Source of the DNA: Siphonodentalium dalli
Taxonomy: Eukaryota > Mollusca > Scaphopoda > Gadilida > Siphonodentaliidae
DNA: 64,000 nt
Assembly (NCBI GenBank): GCA_032622095.1
Contig: CP136062.1
Coordinates: 199,833,887-199,897,886, forward strand
Direction of reading: 5' to 3'
Shown: one piece after another, positions 21,745 through 33,591 of the stretch
Position numbering within the stretch: position 1 is the first letter of the stretch
Layout: each line of letters opens with the position of its first letter
Made by a program: the position numbers and the translations under genes
The notes under the pieces: model-generated
Database searches by the model: none
What the model saw: only the letters and a program-made list of their open reading frames with translations
Told to the model about the DNA's origin: nothing

Positions 21745-22010
21745 TTGTGTGAAAACCTTGGTAAAACTTTGATACAAGGTTTACTAAGCTTTACCAAGGT
21801 TTTAGTCAACTCGCGTGTCAGTCGAGGATTCATGTGAAAACCTTGGTAAAGCTTTGTAAATATTAGATCCAAGCTTTACTTAGCTTTACCAAGGTTTGGT
21901 TGACACTGAGTCAAGGATTTCCAAGGTTTCACTTTATGTGACAACCTTGGTAAACCTTTGATCCAAGCTTTACTTAGCTTTACCAAGGTTTCAACCAAGG
22001 ATTTCCAAAC
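21745..22010. repeat. tandem inverted motif AACCTTGGTAAA / TTTACCAAGGTT
   Basis: Three units, each with GTGAAAACCTTGGTAAARCTTTG, a short spacer and AAGCTTTACTTAGCTTTACC then AAGGTTT, start near 21752, 21835 and 21940. Each unit is itself an imperfect hairpin. A further AAACCTTGGAAATCC follows at 22050. Confidence 0.7.
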
Positions 22011-22386
22011 TTTGTTGAAGAGTACATTTTTTCATTCAAAAGCTTGGTTCAAACCTTGGAAATCCTATGAATTCCTAGGATTCCCAAACTTCTTTAAAAA
22101 AGCTCAGATTTCTTTTTGCAAGGGTAAATTGGTTGTTTTTAGATCAGAAGTCAAATTTTCAACCATAAGCGGAGGGTGTGTTAGATTGAAAATTTCTAAC
22201 TGTTGGAACGTTTGAGGTACATACCACCACAAGAAGAGGGGAAGGGGTGCAAATGAAATTTCTCAGTTGGAAGTTCCAAGTTGATACCCCATGGAGATCC
22301 TCAAGCCACGCCCCTATTGGGAGTAATACATCCCCTTCATTTAATACAATACTTTGCCCTCAGGTTTCACAATATAACGTATTTGA

Positions 22387-22647
22387 ACCTTCCATGACTG
22401 GAGCTTCCTGAAATTTTGAGAAAACCCTTTGCCAATGCATTCTCTTATATATGCGAGTCTCTCACAGGGAGCCTTGCATATATAAAATACATTGGCCTAA
22501 CAATATTTACCTTGACCTTCTATGCCAATGCATTCTCTTTTATATGCGAAGCTCCCTATGGGAGACTCAATATATAAGAGAATGTACTGGCAGTCTGGCA
22601 CAGGATCTTTAATGCTGCACCAACACAGCTCCAGTCATGGATGGGTT
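22387..22647. mobile_element. family-3 double-palindrome MITE
   Basis: Ends AACCTTCCATGACTGGAGCT and AGCTCCAGTCATGGATGGGTT (one strand each). The interior has two GCCAATGCATTCTCTTATAT hairpins with centres TCTCTCACAGGGAGCC and CTCCCTATGGGAGACT in place of the GTCGACCATAGG centre of family 1. Confidence 0.8.
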
Positions 22648-22649
22648 AA

Positions 22650-23460
22650 AGGCCCATATATTGTTCACACTTCTGATATATATAGCCAATAGCCATATAA
22701 AGCCATTAATATGTAAGTTAATTGATGTCTTAAATCAGGGGCTAAAATATATATTTCACCACGAAACAGAAAATCTATGCCCTAAAAGGATAGAAAATCA
22801 AAGTCCATTTAATTTCCTAAACTAACCACCACCCTCCCTTTCAAACAAGATGCATTGCGTGACATTCGCAAGTGAACTACAAGATAGAGTTATGGTCCAA
22901 ACGTCATACGATGTAAATGATGTTCGCTTTGATATTGAGACCGTATTTTTAAAATAAAATCATCACACATGACAAGATCAGAAAATAACATGGAATAATT
23001 CTTCGGTAAACATCCAAAATGATTGTTAGGAGATGTCGGTCGGCATGTAATAAACAGAACCGCACATGTGTGATACTGGCCGATAGTTTATGGCACTCAT
23101 GCGATCCAATCTCTCGTGCTATCTCTACGCCATCGCATTTTCCATAAACATGATGTCCAGGAACATGTGTGTAGTTCTGTGTATTTATTCCACACCCATT
23201 GACATGAGTCACATGTATTCAACGGAATCCCAGCCATTGAATACCTATTATTGTATACCTCTAGTGGAATACAAGCCGGAACTATTCTTGTTGACGTTGT
23301 CGCCAAGAAAGATGACGTACATTACATCGATCATCCGCTTCCAGTGATCCCCCATAATTACTGGTTATTTGTCAGACTTAAATCACAATATAGGTAGCTA
23401 TAGTAACAATGAAGGTGACATTCATGGATTGAACTTACCTGACTGAATGGTGTAGAATAA
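22650..23460. other. intergenic stretch, nothing recognised
   Basis: No gene found. Overlapping ORFs at 22949-23347 on both strands show no recognisable domain. Confidence 0.4.
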
Positions 23461-23463
23461 ATA

Positions 23464-23624
23464 CAGAACACAACTTGCATCATAATCTCGATTCTTTTAT
23501 TGAACTCGTTGCAGACGGCGCATAGTTACATTTCGATCGAGATACGCTCTCGCGAAATATATCCTTGCACCATCTGCAACTCATTCGATAAAAGATTCTC
23601 GATTAAGATGCACGTTGTGTTCTG
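23464..23624. mobile_element. foldback element, 161 bp
   Basis: Left arm CAGAACACAACTTGCATCAT onward pairs with the right arm ending GATGCACGTTGTGTTCTG; arms are about 55 bp. A second small hairpin, TTTCGATCGAGA and TCTCGCGAAA, sits in the loop. The flanks are not an obvious TA duplication. Confidence 0.75.
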
Positions 23625-23843
23625 TCTATATATATATATCTATGTATGATATATATACAATGCAAATTGCAGCTTCAAAGATTAAGTGGACATTTAAATA
23701 AGTATTCGGGTCCTACCAGTAGGATGACAACAACTACGAATGTTTAACTGAATATAGAGCATGCAACATATATGGCTTTTCTTTTCCAAGTTTACCACAT
23801 GTGTCTCTACCAAGGAATAATATAAGCAGACCAATGAGCTATA

Positions 23844-24238
23844 ACCCTTTACCCAACAGAACGGCCCTGTGCCAATGCATTCTCTTATATATGCGAGTCG
23901 ACCATAGGTCGACTCGCATATATAAGAGAATGCATTGGCTTAACACATTAAAAATTATAAAATTGTTAAAGAATGTAAGAAAAAATGGTAAAAAGTGTTA
24001 ATTTTTTTTTTTTTTTAGGCCAATGCAGTCTCTTATATATGCGAGGCGACCTATGGTCGACTCGCATATATAAGAGAATGCATTGGCACAGGGCATAACT
24101 GTAACCATCACAATGTGGTCAATGAGCCGGTTCCAATGATATCCATATTTGTTTTGGTTTTATTGAGACAGACCGAAGATAATTTAGGCTGTTGCAGCTT
24201 TATTTAGCCGTTTTTGGCCGGTTTGTTGGGTAAAGGGT
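23844..24238 (+). mobile_element. double-palindrome MITE, family 1, copy D
   Basis: TA-flanked (23842-23843, 24239-24240), ends ACCCTTTACCCAACAGAACG and GTTTGTTGGGTAAAGGGT. Both hairpins are present; the second has GCAGTCTC in place of GCATTCTC in one arm. A T run of about 15 bases separates the hairpins. Confidence 0.92.
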
Positions 24239-24516
24239 TAAGCTGATGGGAAGTTGCGAATGAAAGAAGCCTCAACAAGGCATGTCTGGTACAAACAGAG
24301 TAATAGGAGCAGAATTTGATTTCCCACTGTCTTTATGACAGTATATGTAACATGGCAAGTCATTTGACAAGTAAGTCAAAATAGCAATTCAAGCACTTAA
24401 ATTTGAACATACTCAATAACGTAACATATTTTATGTAGCACCTATCTTTTGTGTAAATAACTGATCTAGACGAGACAATAAACATGTGCATTCACAGGAT
24501 CTGTATGAAATAACTA

Positions 24517-24668
24517 CAGTAATGCCCTAATTAATCGACTCCTTAACCACAGCAGAATTATGGGTAACTTTTCAGGATTTAGTCGGAATGGCTTGTTGTC
24601 ATTCATCGGAAAGCTCTCACTGAGAGCTTTCCGATGAATGGCAACAAGCCATATTTAGGGCATTACTG
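24517..24668. mobile_element. CAGTAATGCCC foldback MITE, 152 bp
   Basis: TA-flanked (24515-24516, 24669-24670). The centre is GAAAGCTCTCACTGAGAGCT. The right arm lacks the segment between ATATTTAGG and the terminus that is present at 11585-11798, so it is a shortened form. Confidence 0.88.
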
Positions 24669-24715
24669 TATGATCAATAAATGATACTTCAGCTGCATTT
24701 AAATGAGCATGTGTA

Positions 24716-24825
24716 TTTGGCACATGTATATATGAGTGTGTTGCATTTGACACATGTATATATGAGTGTGTTGCATATGACACATGTATATGAGTGTGTT
24801 GCATATGACACATGTATATATGAGG
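24716..24825 (+). repeat. 30-bp tandem repeat, about 4 copies
   Basis: The unit is ACACATGTATATATGAGTGT then GTTGCATATG. Period 30 (one copy 28) keeps a 99-residue ORF open with a YMSVLHLTHV-like repeat; not credible as a gene. Confidence 0.85.
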
Positions 24826-24839
24826 GTTCATACAATGAT

Positions 24840-26035
24840 CAAATTCAAGGACTTTATATGGACAAAAGTTACAACATCCCTGGATTACTAATAATAAAAT
24901 CCCACAGTCATGCAGTTATTACTGTAACAAGAAGTTTTTTCGGTCTTCGTAAATATACAGACCATATATATGCTGGTTAAACGCCACAACTGATATATTC
25001 AATGACCCCACTAAAAAACTGTTTCCAATCCAAGAATAAAACAGAAATGAAATTCAAGCACTTTTTAGGTTTTCATGCACATATGAACTCTGATACATAC
25101 ATTGGTGATTAGGAAATACTTAAACTTACTTATAGCCTTCAAGGTTAACTGTATGCCTAGCATTTGATTTATTTTGTCACATTCCATGAATCCAATTAAG
25201 CTGATACACTCTGAAATTATTACCTATTTGAAATGATGAAATTATCGATTCAAAAATTCCTTGGGACCCGTTGATTCTCCAGTATGGAACAATTGAGAGC
25301 ATTTAAATTTTTGCTCGCATTTTTTTAGTGTCATTTCTACTTGGAAATTTTAAAGAAAAGTTCAATAAAAGAAAGTTCAAAATAAACTTTGATAAATGTG
25401 AAGTGGTGTTTCGGAATTATCTCAAGTGTATATAATATGCAATTATTAAAGTAATATATGCTTGAAGGTTATAGCTCATTTAAGCCCACTGATTCAATGA
25501 CATTACATATCATAATTAGTGATGTATTAACTTAAGGCAAAAGAAAAAAATATTTGTGGTTCTGGTTTCCTTAGCTATCCTATTCTAAACCCCCTACCCT
25601 CAAGTTTATTCATGGATTTCAAGATATGTTTTTATAAAAAAACAAAAATTAATGATCAATCTCAGAATGGGTTGTCAAACCATTGTTTATTACAGTTTAT
25701 GCAAAGAAAATCAATATTAATGTTAAGTTGCAGATGACACGAAAAGCCTATTTTTTTCTGACATGTAATCCGAACCAGACATTTATTTTTCGTTAGCCTA
25801 AATTGTTGAACTAGATGTTAGAGAATTTGAATTCAAGATATGTCAGAACTTTTTATGAAGAACAATGGTAAAATATTTTCAAGATCAGTTTTTTTTTAAA
25901 TCTACAATATAATTATTTGTACATGGAGATTCTATGAAAGGGTTTCATATTTAACATGAAAAAATAAACAACGTTATTTGGATTTAATGTGACATACAAT
26001 GTTCAAGCCTCAAATTAAAGCTAGTAACTACATGC
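24840..26035. other. intergenic stretch, nothing recognised
   Basis: AT-rich, no coding segment or known repeat recognised. Confidence 0.4.
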
Positions 26036-26039
26036 CTTC

Positions 26040-26265
26040 AATCCTTTCATGACAGGAGCTGCCTGGTGCAGCATCAAGACCCTGTGCCAGTGCATTCTCT
26101 TATATATGCGAGTCTCCACTCGCATATATAAGAGAAGGTAATTATTTCTAGGCCAATGCACACTCTTATATATGCAAGGCTCCCTATGGGAGACTTGCAT
26201 ATATAAGAGAATGCATTGGCACAGGGTTTTCGCCAAATTTCAGGAAGCTCCAGTCATGGTAAGGT
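26040..26265. mobile_element. family-3 palindrome MITE
   Basis: Between ATCCTTTCATGACAGGAGCT and GAAGCTCCAGTCATGGTAAGG. Contains one short and one full GCATTCTCTTATATATGC hairpin with centres GTCTCCACTCGC and GGCTCCCTATGGGAGACT. It matches 22387-22647 in layout with one hairpin trimmed. Confidence 0.75.
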
Positions 26266-26269
26266 TAAC

Positions 26270-27120
26270 ACATTTCGTGGCTCAAAACAAGTCGATAGGT
26301 ACATGAAATATTTACCATATATACAGACTACACGCACGCGTCTCAGATAAAAATCATGGAATGGAAAGTAGAAATTTATTAAAGTGAGGTGAAACACTCC
26401 GGTAGGATGATCATATGGAAATGGAGAATAATCTTGTTCAAAGTAGTTATATTTACAAATATTATATCCAAATTGACAATACACTCCGTCATTCTTATAT
26501 ATTAATTAAATGCAGTGACTATCGATAGCAAAATGGGTTTCGTTAGTTTATCGCCGATAGATGCGTTACGAATCGAGTAGTAAATATTTACAATTGACTG
26601 CACTGCTTGAGACTTTCGGCGATGTTGTTAGAATGCTAAATTTTTCCAGTCGGCATAGCGCCTGAACACTAACTTAACAGTTTCGCACATCCGAACAAGT
26701 ACATAATATGTCTTTAATTGTTTTGAACAATTTAAACAGAAGTAAGACAAACTCTCTTTATAATTACTGTATCAGGAAGATAGTAACATAAACAATTTTT
26801 ATTTTTACCTGCTGCAGAGAAAACTGAGTCAGAGAAATCTGGACTAGGAGTATACTGGACTCAATTTTCTCTCTGAGGTGATAATATATATTAATACTTC
26901 AATAAAGATTTCACAAATGTGACAAAAAGGGAGGAATTTCTGTCTTTAATTTGAGGCTTGGAATTTGTATGTAGCTATAGCCACAGAATAATTATAAAAC
27001 TAAATACCATCCATACACAAAACCTATTTGTGACAATATTGTTACATCTATGTCATATTTGAAGAGTTAAATGCTATGAGGTAAAATAAATGCTTGACTA
27101 GGTTGGAAGTGAACAAAAAA
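26270..27120. other. 3' flank of the ZNF507-like gene
   Basis: Expected to hold the 3' UTR of the minus-strand gene. A modest inverted repeat (GCAGAGAAAACTGAGTCAGA with ACTCAATTTTCTCTCTGAGG) lies at 26814-26878. Otherwise nothing recognised. Confidence 0.4.
26798..26803 (-). promoter_or_regulatory. candidate polyadenylation signal for the ZNF507-like gene
   Basis: The minus strand reads AATAAA here, about 320 bases past the stop codon at 27124. A weaker ATTAAA occurs nearer, around 26943. Position is plausible for a short 3' UTR; there is no transcript evidence. Confidence 0.3.
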
Positions 27121-27123
27121 TGC

Positions 27124-29637
27124 TTAATCATTTTCAACAGAAAAAACAACGGGTTCCAAGCATCTGGACACATCCATTGTCTGCTCTATGACATCTGAAT
27201 GTGTCTGCATATGCTTGTTCAGATCTGGCTTCGATATCGTCTCATATCCACACTGACAGCAGCGAAATGTGACCCAGCACACTTTAGAATACTGCTTCGA
27301 ATCCACCATGAAATTGTCGTTGTCAGCACATTTCTCACTTGTGTCTGATTTTGCATCTGCATCAATTATTTCGTCATCATAATTCTCAGAAATATCCATT
27401 ATGCAGCCATTACTTTCGAGCATCAAATCATAATCGATCGCAGAGTTGATTATCTCATTGGTGTATTCATAGCTGTAGTCTGCGTTACTGGCATGTCGCC
27501 ACATGTGCGATTTCAACGAAGGCAGATGATGACATATATAGCCACACAGGTTGCATTTATACTGCTCAAGTGGCTGCTGAACATAACGTTGGTCATTTAT
27601 ATGTCTTTTCATATGTGACTTGAGACTGCGACTAGAAACAGCAATAAACTCACACATACCACACTTCAATGATTTTGACTCATTGGCATGTTTTTTGGCA
27701 TGATTTTCCAAAGTGGTGTAAGAATTAGTTAAAAATCTACATTCACTGCACCTGAAAGTAGTCTGATCTCCAAAGTAGTCCTCAAATGATTCTTCTTTGG
27801 GCGAGATTGAATCGATGACTGTGGGCAATGCAGGAGATTCTTTACCACTGTCCGACTCCACAACCTGTTTCATTTTAAACAAAGGATGATTCTCTGCATG
27901 CTTTTTAAAGCTGGTAATGTTCGTGGTCTGAAACTTACAAATGCTGCAAGAGAAAGCAAACTTCTCACTATGTGCTCGCATGTGAGCACGCAGTTGGCTT
28001 TTGTAATTGAACACAGCAGGGCAAGTTTTACATTGATAAGTCCTAACCTTGCAGTGCTGAATCATATGATCCTGCAAATCCTCACTAGATTTAGCGAGAA
28101 AATCACACAACGAACACTCAAACGGCTTCTTAATTTTATGTAACTTCATGTGCTGTTTCATCACTAGGGAACAGCTGTTGCTATAGTGACAGAACTTGCA
28201 TCTATATTTCAATTGCTCGTTCATCTTCATCACCTCAACATTATCATTGTTCTCTAAGAACTTTCTATCAACATTGACCATGCCTCCTTCTTTGCGTTTA
28301 TATTTCCTCGTTTTCTTGTTTGGTGGTTCATGCACACTTGCACTTGTGTTACTTGAGTCGCTCTCCTCGGTTTCAGAACGTGAACGCTCTCTAAGTTGCT
28401 CGATGACGGCAAGTAAAGATGATGAAATTCCAGACTTTGGTTTGCTAGATGAGTCAGTATCAGATACAGTATCTCCACTCGTACTCATTGAAATGTCAAC
28501 TTCAGTGTCTTCAGCAACGGCTGTTTGAGGTGGAGAGAGGCCAGGAATTGGACATGCTGGATTATAATTGGGTCCTTTCTTCAGAAGCTGAAGCAAAATT
28601 AGGGCAGATTCATCATGGGCTGATAAAGAGACATCATCAATTTTCCGTTTCTGTGACATTTGTGTTATTTTATAATCACTATCATTCTTTCCATGATGCA
28701 GTTCTATTTCGAGTACGTCGTCATCGAGTTCACCTGCACTTGACACTGTTGCATTCCCAGGAGAAAGTTCAATTCTCGGAACATGTACAGATTCTACAAG
28801 TTCCAATGCTGCCAATTTTTCACCACCATCCAATGTGCTCACAGATTCAACAACGACATTTGAGGCTACCTCAGGAAGATTATCTTCAGCTCCAATTAAC
28901 TCAATCTCAGCCATTTTCTGACTATTTGGTTCAAGTTCTGTGTTAGGTCCTTGATCTACGATTCGGCCAAATGAATCAATGGCAGAAATTGGGCTGTCCT
29001 GTTTCTCAGTATCACCCTGTTGAGGATTAGTAGATGAAAAGCCTGATTCTCTAGTTGAGACTGGAAATGATTGCAGACCAGTTTCCATGGCAATACACTC
29101 CACAGTAGGATTTTTTTCAGCAGCCTCTGTCCCTGATGTTAAAGAAGACCTCACTCTTTGGATCATATGTCCTGTGTTTGTTTTCGATCCAAAATTTACC
29201 TGGATTGGCACCAAGTGTGGCATAAGTTTTGCAGCCTTTATTCCATGAGTTTCCATGCTATTGGAGGAAACAGTATTCTCACCATCTTTCTGTGACATAG
29301 CGCCACTTGTTGTCATAGCAACGGCACCAGATTTCTGTTGTGTGATCGGAACTATAATCTGAGGTACAAGATATTTCAACAGAACACTGTTGTTAAGCGA
29401 TGTATTGCTAACAAGCTGAACAATTTTGGGCCTTGAACTGTCATCGACGGCAGGAGTATTTACAGACCCAGTTGTGCTGACCTTCAGGACCTCAGATTTT
29501 GAAGTGATCCCCTCACTGATGTCAGATTTTTCTGGTCGAATGAGCTCAGGAACAGCAGGGTTCTCGTCACTATTTTTCCCATCATGCTTTTCTTTATCTC
29601 TAGTCGACTCTTCCTCATTTAGTTTTGAAGAGCCATT
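27124..29637 (-). CDS. ZNF507: ZNF507-like gene, terminal exon with C-terminal C2H2 cluster
   Basis: The acceptor tatttcag ends at 29638; the exon starts NGSSKLNEEE in phase 0 and reads 837 residues to TAA at 27124-27126. The first 460 or so residues are acidic, Ser/Thr-rich and disordered-looking. They are followed by SSSLLAVIEQLRERS, the counterpart of MSLLTVIEKLRER in vertebrate ZNF507. Eight C2H2 fingers follow, including one reading YKCNLCGYICHHLPSLKSHM then WRHASNADYSYE, which tracks ZNF507 closely. The isolated C-terminal finger FRCCQCGYETISKPDL also has a ZNF507 counterpart. The family is nuclear and presumed DNA-binding and transcriptional; I infer the same here. A basic stretch KKTRKYKRK precedes the fingers and could be a nuclear localisation signal. 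Confidence 0.93.
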   Translation of the reverse strand, partial: NGSSKLNEEESTRDKEKHDGKNSDENPAVPELIRPEKSDISEGITSKSEVLKVSTTGSVNTPAVDDSSRPKIVQLVSNTSLNNSVLLKYLVPQIIVPITQQKSGAVAMTTSGAMSQKDGENTVSSNSMETHGIKAAKLMPHLVPIQVNFGSKTNTGHMIQRVRSSLTSGTEAAEKNPTVECIAMETGLQSFPVSTRESGFSSTNPQQGDTEKQDSPISAIDSFGRIVDQGPNTELEPNSQKMAEIELIGAEDNLPEVASNVVVESVSTLDGGEKLAALELVESVHVPRIELSPGNATVSSAGELDDDVLEIELHHGKNDSDYKITQMSQKRKIDDVSLSAHDESALILLQLLKKGPNYNPACPIPGLSPPQTAVAEDTEVDISMSTSGDTVSDTDSSSKPKSGISSSLLAVIEQLRERSRSETEESDSSNTSASVHEPPNKKTRKYKRKEGGMVNVDRKFLENNDNVEVMKMNEQLKYRCKFCHYSNSCSLVMKQHMKLHKIKKPFECSLCDFLAKSSEDLQDHMIQHCKVRTYQCKTCPAVFNYKSQLRAHMRAHSEKFAFSCSICKFQTTNITSFKKHAENHPLFKMKQVVESDSGKESPALPTVIDSISPKEESFEDYFGDQTTFRCSECRFLTNSYTTLENHAKKHANESKSLKCGMCEFIAVSSRSLKSHMKRHINDQRYVQQPLEQYKCNLCGYICHHLPSLKSHMWRHASNADYSYEYTNEIINSAIDYDLMLESNGCIMDISENYDDEIIDADAKSDTSEKCADNDNFMVDSKQYSKVCWVTFRCCQCGYETISKPDLNKHMQTHSDVIEQTMDVSRCLEPVVFSVEND

Positions 29638-29639
29638 CT

Positions 29640-31500
29640 GAAATATAAAGTTACACCTTTGTATTGTTAATCGGCTATGGTTCATTTGAACCTCTATATT
29701 AGGCCAAATAACTAAAAATTCTGTGTTCTCAGGCTCCTCCCTCATCACTTAAATTTTCTTTTAAAAAGCCTTGTCAAACATTTTATTTTAAAGGCCTTAT
29801 CAGTATGTATACAACCGTTCTGGGAGGAGGGACATCAAATCATACTAACAATGAAGATTTTTCTACCAAACTCATTGATTTGTCACTGAAAACTTGTTTC
29901 TTTCTCTTAATTATAATAATGTCATAAATTTGAGAACATTACATTTGCTGGTCTGAACTTTCAAACTGTCGTCAACAATCATCATACAAAATTTCTTCCC
30001 CAAAATTATTTGTAAGTACATACACATGTACCTACATGCAAGTTTCTGAATAAACTGAATATAGTGCTAAAAAACAAGTTTTGTTTCTTATAAATTGCCA
30101 TATACATGTATTAGAAGTCGATCTAGTTGAGCAGAATAGAACTTTTTATGTTGTGAGCGATCAAGATTGCTGTTAAGAAAAATGAGGATGGATGATAAGC
30201 ATGGATAACTCAAATCACTTGAATGTGTACGGTACTCTACTACGAATTGTGGATATCAGTGAATATATTTTTGTCCTTGGGAAAAGTGACTTCTCTCTGC
30301 CATCCCAACATGCATATGTCCAAACATTGTATTTGTTGATTACAATGATTGTCCCTACTGGTTATAATGGGACAATAAATATACCGAAAATACTTGTTGG
30401 AGTATAGAAGATTACTGTTGGGGGTGTTACTCGAACCTCAGCCTTGATGAATTTCCTTGATAACACAGGGGTACTGCTAGGGGAATGGTACCCCATCAAC
30501 AATCTGCGAATATCTAATAGTATTTTGTAAATTAGTTGATAATTTAAGCGAAGTTCTGAATGTATATGGAAATAGAAGTAGAGAAGTCAAGAAATTGTAA
30601 TTGTGTTTTAATTTTAACAATTTAAAGGGTTAAGTAATCTAAGGATGTTGTCATTAGGCACTGCATATAAACATTGATATTGTATAGCTACCGTAAATTT
30701 TGCGACAAAAGTCAAGTTAAGGTAAAATAAGTGTATTGACAATTTTTCATACCGTCGCCAACAAATGGTACGGGAAATTGTTAAAATTCACAATTATAAT
30801 ATTGCAATGTCTGGCTTCACTGCATTCATGATAACATGTAATACCATTGCCAGTTCCATGAAATACTCTGGATCGTCCTTCAGTGACTAATATCCGGATC
30901 TAATCTCCATAATCATAAATCAGAACCAGTCAGAACAGTGTGTTATTTGAGAATGCAATCGCGATTTAACCAGGCAGAATCAACACCGTAGCATTTAACA
31001 ATTTCCACTCTGATATCTTCCAGAATAAGGCAATAATTATTGATGTATGCAGTGTTTCCACTACGGTTAAAATGTAGAACCAAGGATAGGACGGGCCAAC
31101 CATGGTTTTGGCCTGTCGTATGTAAATTTTTAAATTCCGTGTCCAAAAAAATCACCACTATTTCCTTGCACCAGAGAAAAGTGTTGGGTCCTTGTATTAC
31201 CGCTGCAATTTTAAAATCACACCACATAACACTTGGTGACATGCTATTTCCATTAATATTAAGACATTTTCACTGAATTTATCATTTACATGTATGAGCA
31301 GAAGACAACTCTGATTATATGTCATGGTAATCTCAGATCAATCTAATCCTGATAGCAGAATTATTATTTATGAAATTGTCAACGGAACTATTTTATCAAA
31401 GTTAATATGCATGGCACACAATTAATATACATTCCACTTTATATTTCATAATTTTCTAACAGAAATACATGGATGGATTAATAGATAATATTGCAGACGT
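29640..31500. other. ZNF507-like intron, part without recognised elements
   Basis: Part of the 4.5-kb intron between the exons at 34150 and 29637. Short ORFs here show no domain. Confidence 0.5.
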
Positions 31501-31513
31501 TAGACCAAAAACT

Positions 31514-32709
31514 AGTGCTGGGCAGTTTCCCGATTAATCGACAATACCCGGTTAAAATTTCAATATCGTCAGTAATATCGTCTAAACTAAAATAATCGTA
31601 ATATCGTCGTCAATCAGTGGGTGCCAGCCCATCATAAACGTGTACAAAGAAATACTTGTAATTTAACACGAGTCTAAATCGAGTTAATTAAGTTTTTAAA
31701 TCCCAGCGTAACATCCACGTGTGCAATCAAAACACACATATCTAAAACAGGGTTAAATCGGGAAGCATTGGGCTTGAATCAAGTATGTACGGTCCACATT
31801 TTGTATGTTGATTGAGAATTGAGAACACAGTTCATGCAGTACAGAATCATTGTTCAATACTAATTCCCGTGTCCTAATTTTTCAAAATTCAATCATATTA
31901 AACAACGTTCAGAACGACTGACGAAATTACATGCAGGGAAGGGAACCCATAACACGCCCCCCCCCCCCCCTTTCGCTCACAATATTACACAAACCATCCA
32001 ACTTCCCTGCGTAATATTAATTACAAGAGAATGCACCAAAATGAATCGATGACTGATCAGGTGATAGATCGATTGTCAGTTATGCCATGCCTCTTCCTTC
32101 AACACAATGATCCACGTATGCACCGTCAATCATACTAATCAATGGGCCAATTTGCTACCCTCTTATCGTCGAGAAGAAATCATTCACTGCGATTCCGGGT
32201 TAAAAAAATTAATTGAATTAGAGCTTCAAACCCGCCCAAAAATACATGGTGCCCATGCTTGACCGAATTCCAAAGATTATGTACTACGTGTGTTTGAACT
32301 TCGCTGAAAGGCTGACCCTCATTATCAACGTTGTCTTGTCAGTAAACCACATTTCCATTTATCAAGCGACCCGAGTGTCATCGGGAATAACATATATATT
32401 TACTCAACATACCGTAGTAGAACAACATACCGATTTAGAAAAGGATACATACTGGTAGTATGGAACGGTTTTAGGTTTGCAATAGACGAGATAATGGTTT
32501 TACTACTTACCGATATAAACCCAAATTTGTCAATTATTCCCGACGTTAACTTGTTAAAATTAATGCCAATGATGTGTTTCTATCGAATAGAGACAAATTT
32601 TTTTCAGTTTCCAGTATCTGTTTTTTTTTTTAAGCGATTATATCGTTAATCGCGGTTTAAATTTAGAAAAAATCGCGGTTTTTATTTTCGTTAATATCGT
32701 CCACCCTTA
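31514..32709. mobile_element. non-autonomous hAT-like element, about 1.2 kb, in ZNF507-like intron
   Basis: Ends TAGTGCTGGGCAG and, on the other strand, TAAGGGTGGACG, both close to the TAGGGGTGGGC type of hAT terminus. Flanks are CCAAAAAC (31506-31513) and CTAAAAAC (32710-32717), an 8-bp duplication with one mismatch. Subterminal ATCG-rich stretches (GATTAATCGACAATACC, TTATATCGTTAATCGCGG) are also typical. The 70-residue ORF at 32246 is not recognised. A C run at 31959-31972 lies inside. Confidence 0.7.
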
Positions 32710-33370
32710 CTAAAAACTTATAAAATTCATGTTCAAACTTGCCACAGGTTTTTCCGCAACCTGTCAGCCACATGGTCTTTCTCACCAAAATCATACTTTT
32801 GATAATGAAAGTTAAGTTTGTATTTGCCTTTGTACCCTGACCCCCTGATATTTTTGCATTTACTAAGTATTGTTTCCCTCATTTTTAAGAATGACTCTTT
32901 GAATTTGTTGTGGATGAAATTTAAGTAGTCAACACAGACAGCCGCTTTCCTATGATATGTTGTGGTTTGTGGCATTGGTGACCAGTAATCTTATATCAAA
33001 TCACAACTGAACCTGTGCAAAACACTAGTGATCAGTGTTACTTAGCAGGTAAATAAAATTTATCTTCATTAATCGCTCCTGCTGCCCCTATAGCGGAAAC
33101 CCTGGATAACAGTTCACATATCTATATATATATATAAAGAGTAGGAACTTTATATCTGTTTGCAATTTTTCTCCCAGAGTGCTGCACTGATTTCAACCAA
33201 ATTTGGGGTGGTGACTCGGAGTACCCAGGCGCATGTTATAACAGTGTTAGTTTTTCCAAATTTTGATTTAAATTTATAGAACAAAAATTTAAAGTTAAGA
33301 AACGAGTTCCACCTAAAAAAAAAAAAAATGTTTTTAAATATTTTTTTTTTTTAAATTAATTCTGTTTTTT

Positions 33371-33555
33371 AAACCCTTTCTTTTCTAAACGAATACCCCC
33401 ATCGTATCAGTTATACGAGTATGCATTGGAATGGTCTATTTTTCATTTGGAGGGTATATGAGCAGACGACAGCCAGACAAAATGATAATACAAGTGCAGA
33501 AGAATTAATTTTCATTTGTGGGAAATGTTGAGATAATGTTGGTTAAACAAACAAC
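33371..33555 (-). mobile_element. MITE fragment, AACCCTT/ATGAGTA family
   Basis: AAACCCTTTCTTTTCTAAAC, then TTGGAATGGTCTATTTTTCA and TCATTTGTGGGAAATGTTGA match the family represented at 19741-19997. The far end is lost. Confidence 0.6.
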
Positions 33556-33591
33556 CTACGGCCCCTAATAAACAAATACAAGTAAGGAGAA

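Noticed and set aside
22949-23347. Overlapping ORFs on both strands as a small gene
   Set aside because: No domain, codon pattern unconvincing, and opposite-strand frames of equal length.
28449-28946. 165-aa plus-strand ORF
   Set aside because: Antisense shadow of the ZNF507-like terminal exon.
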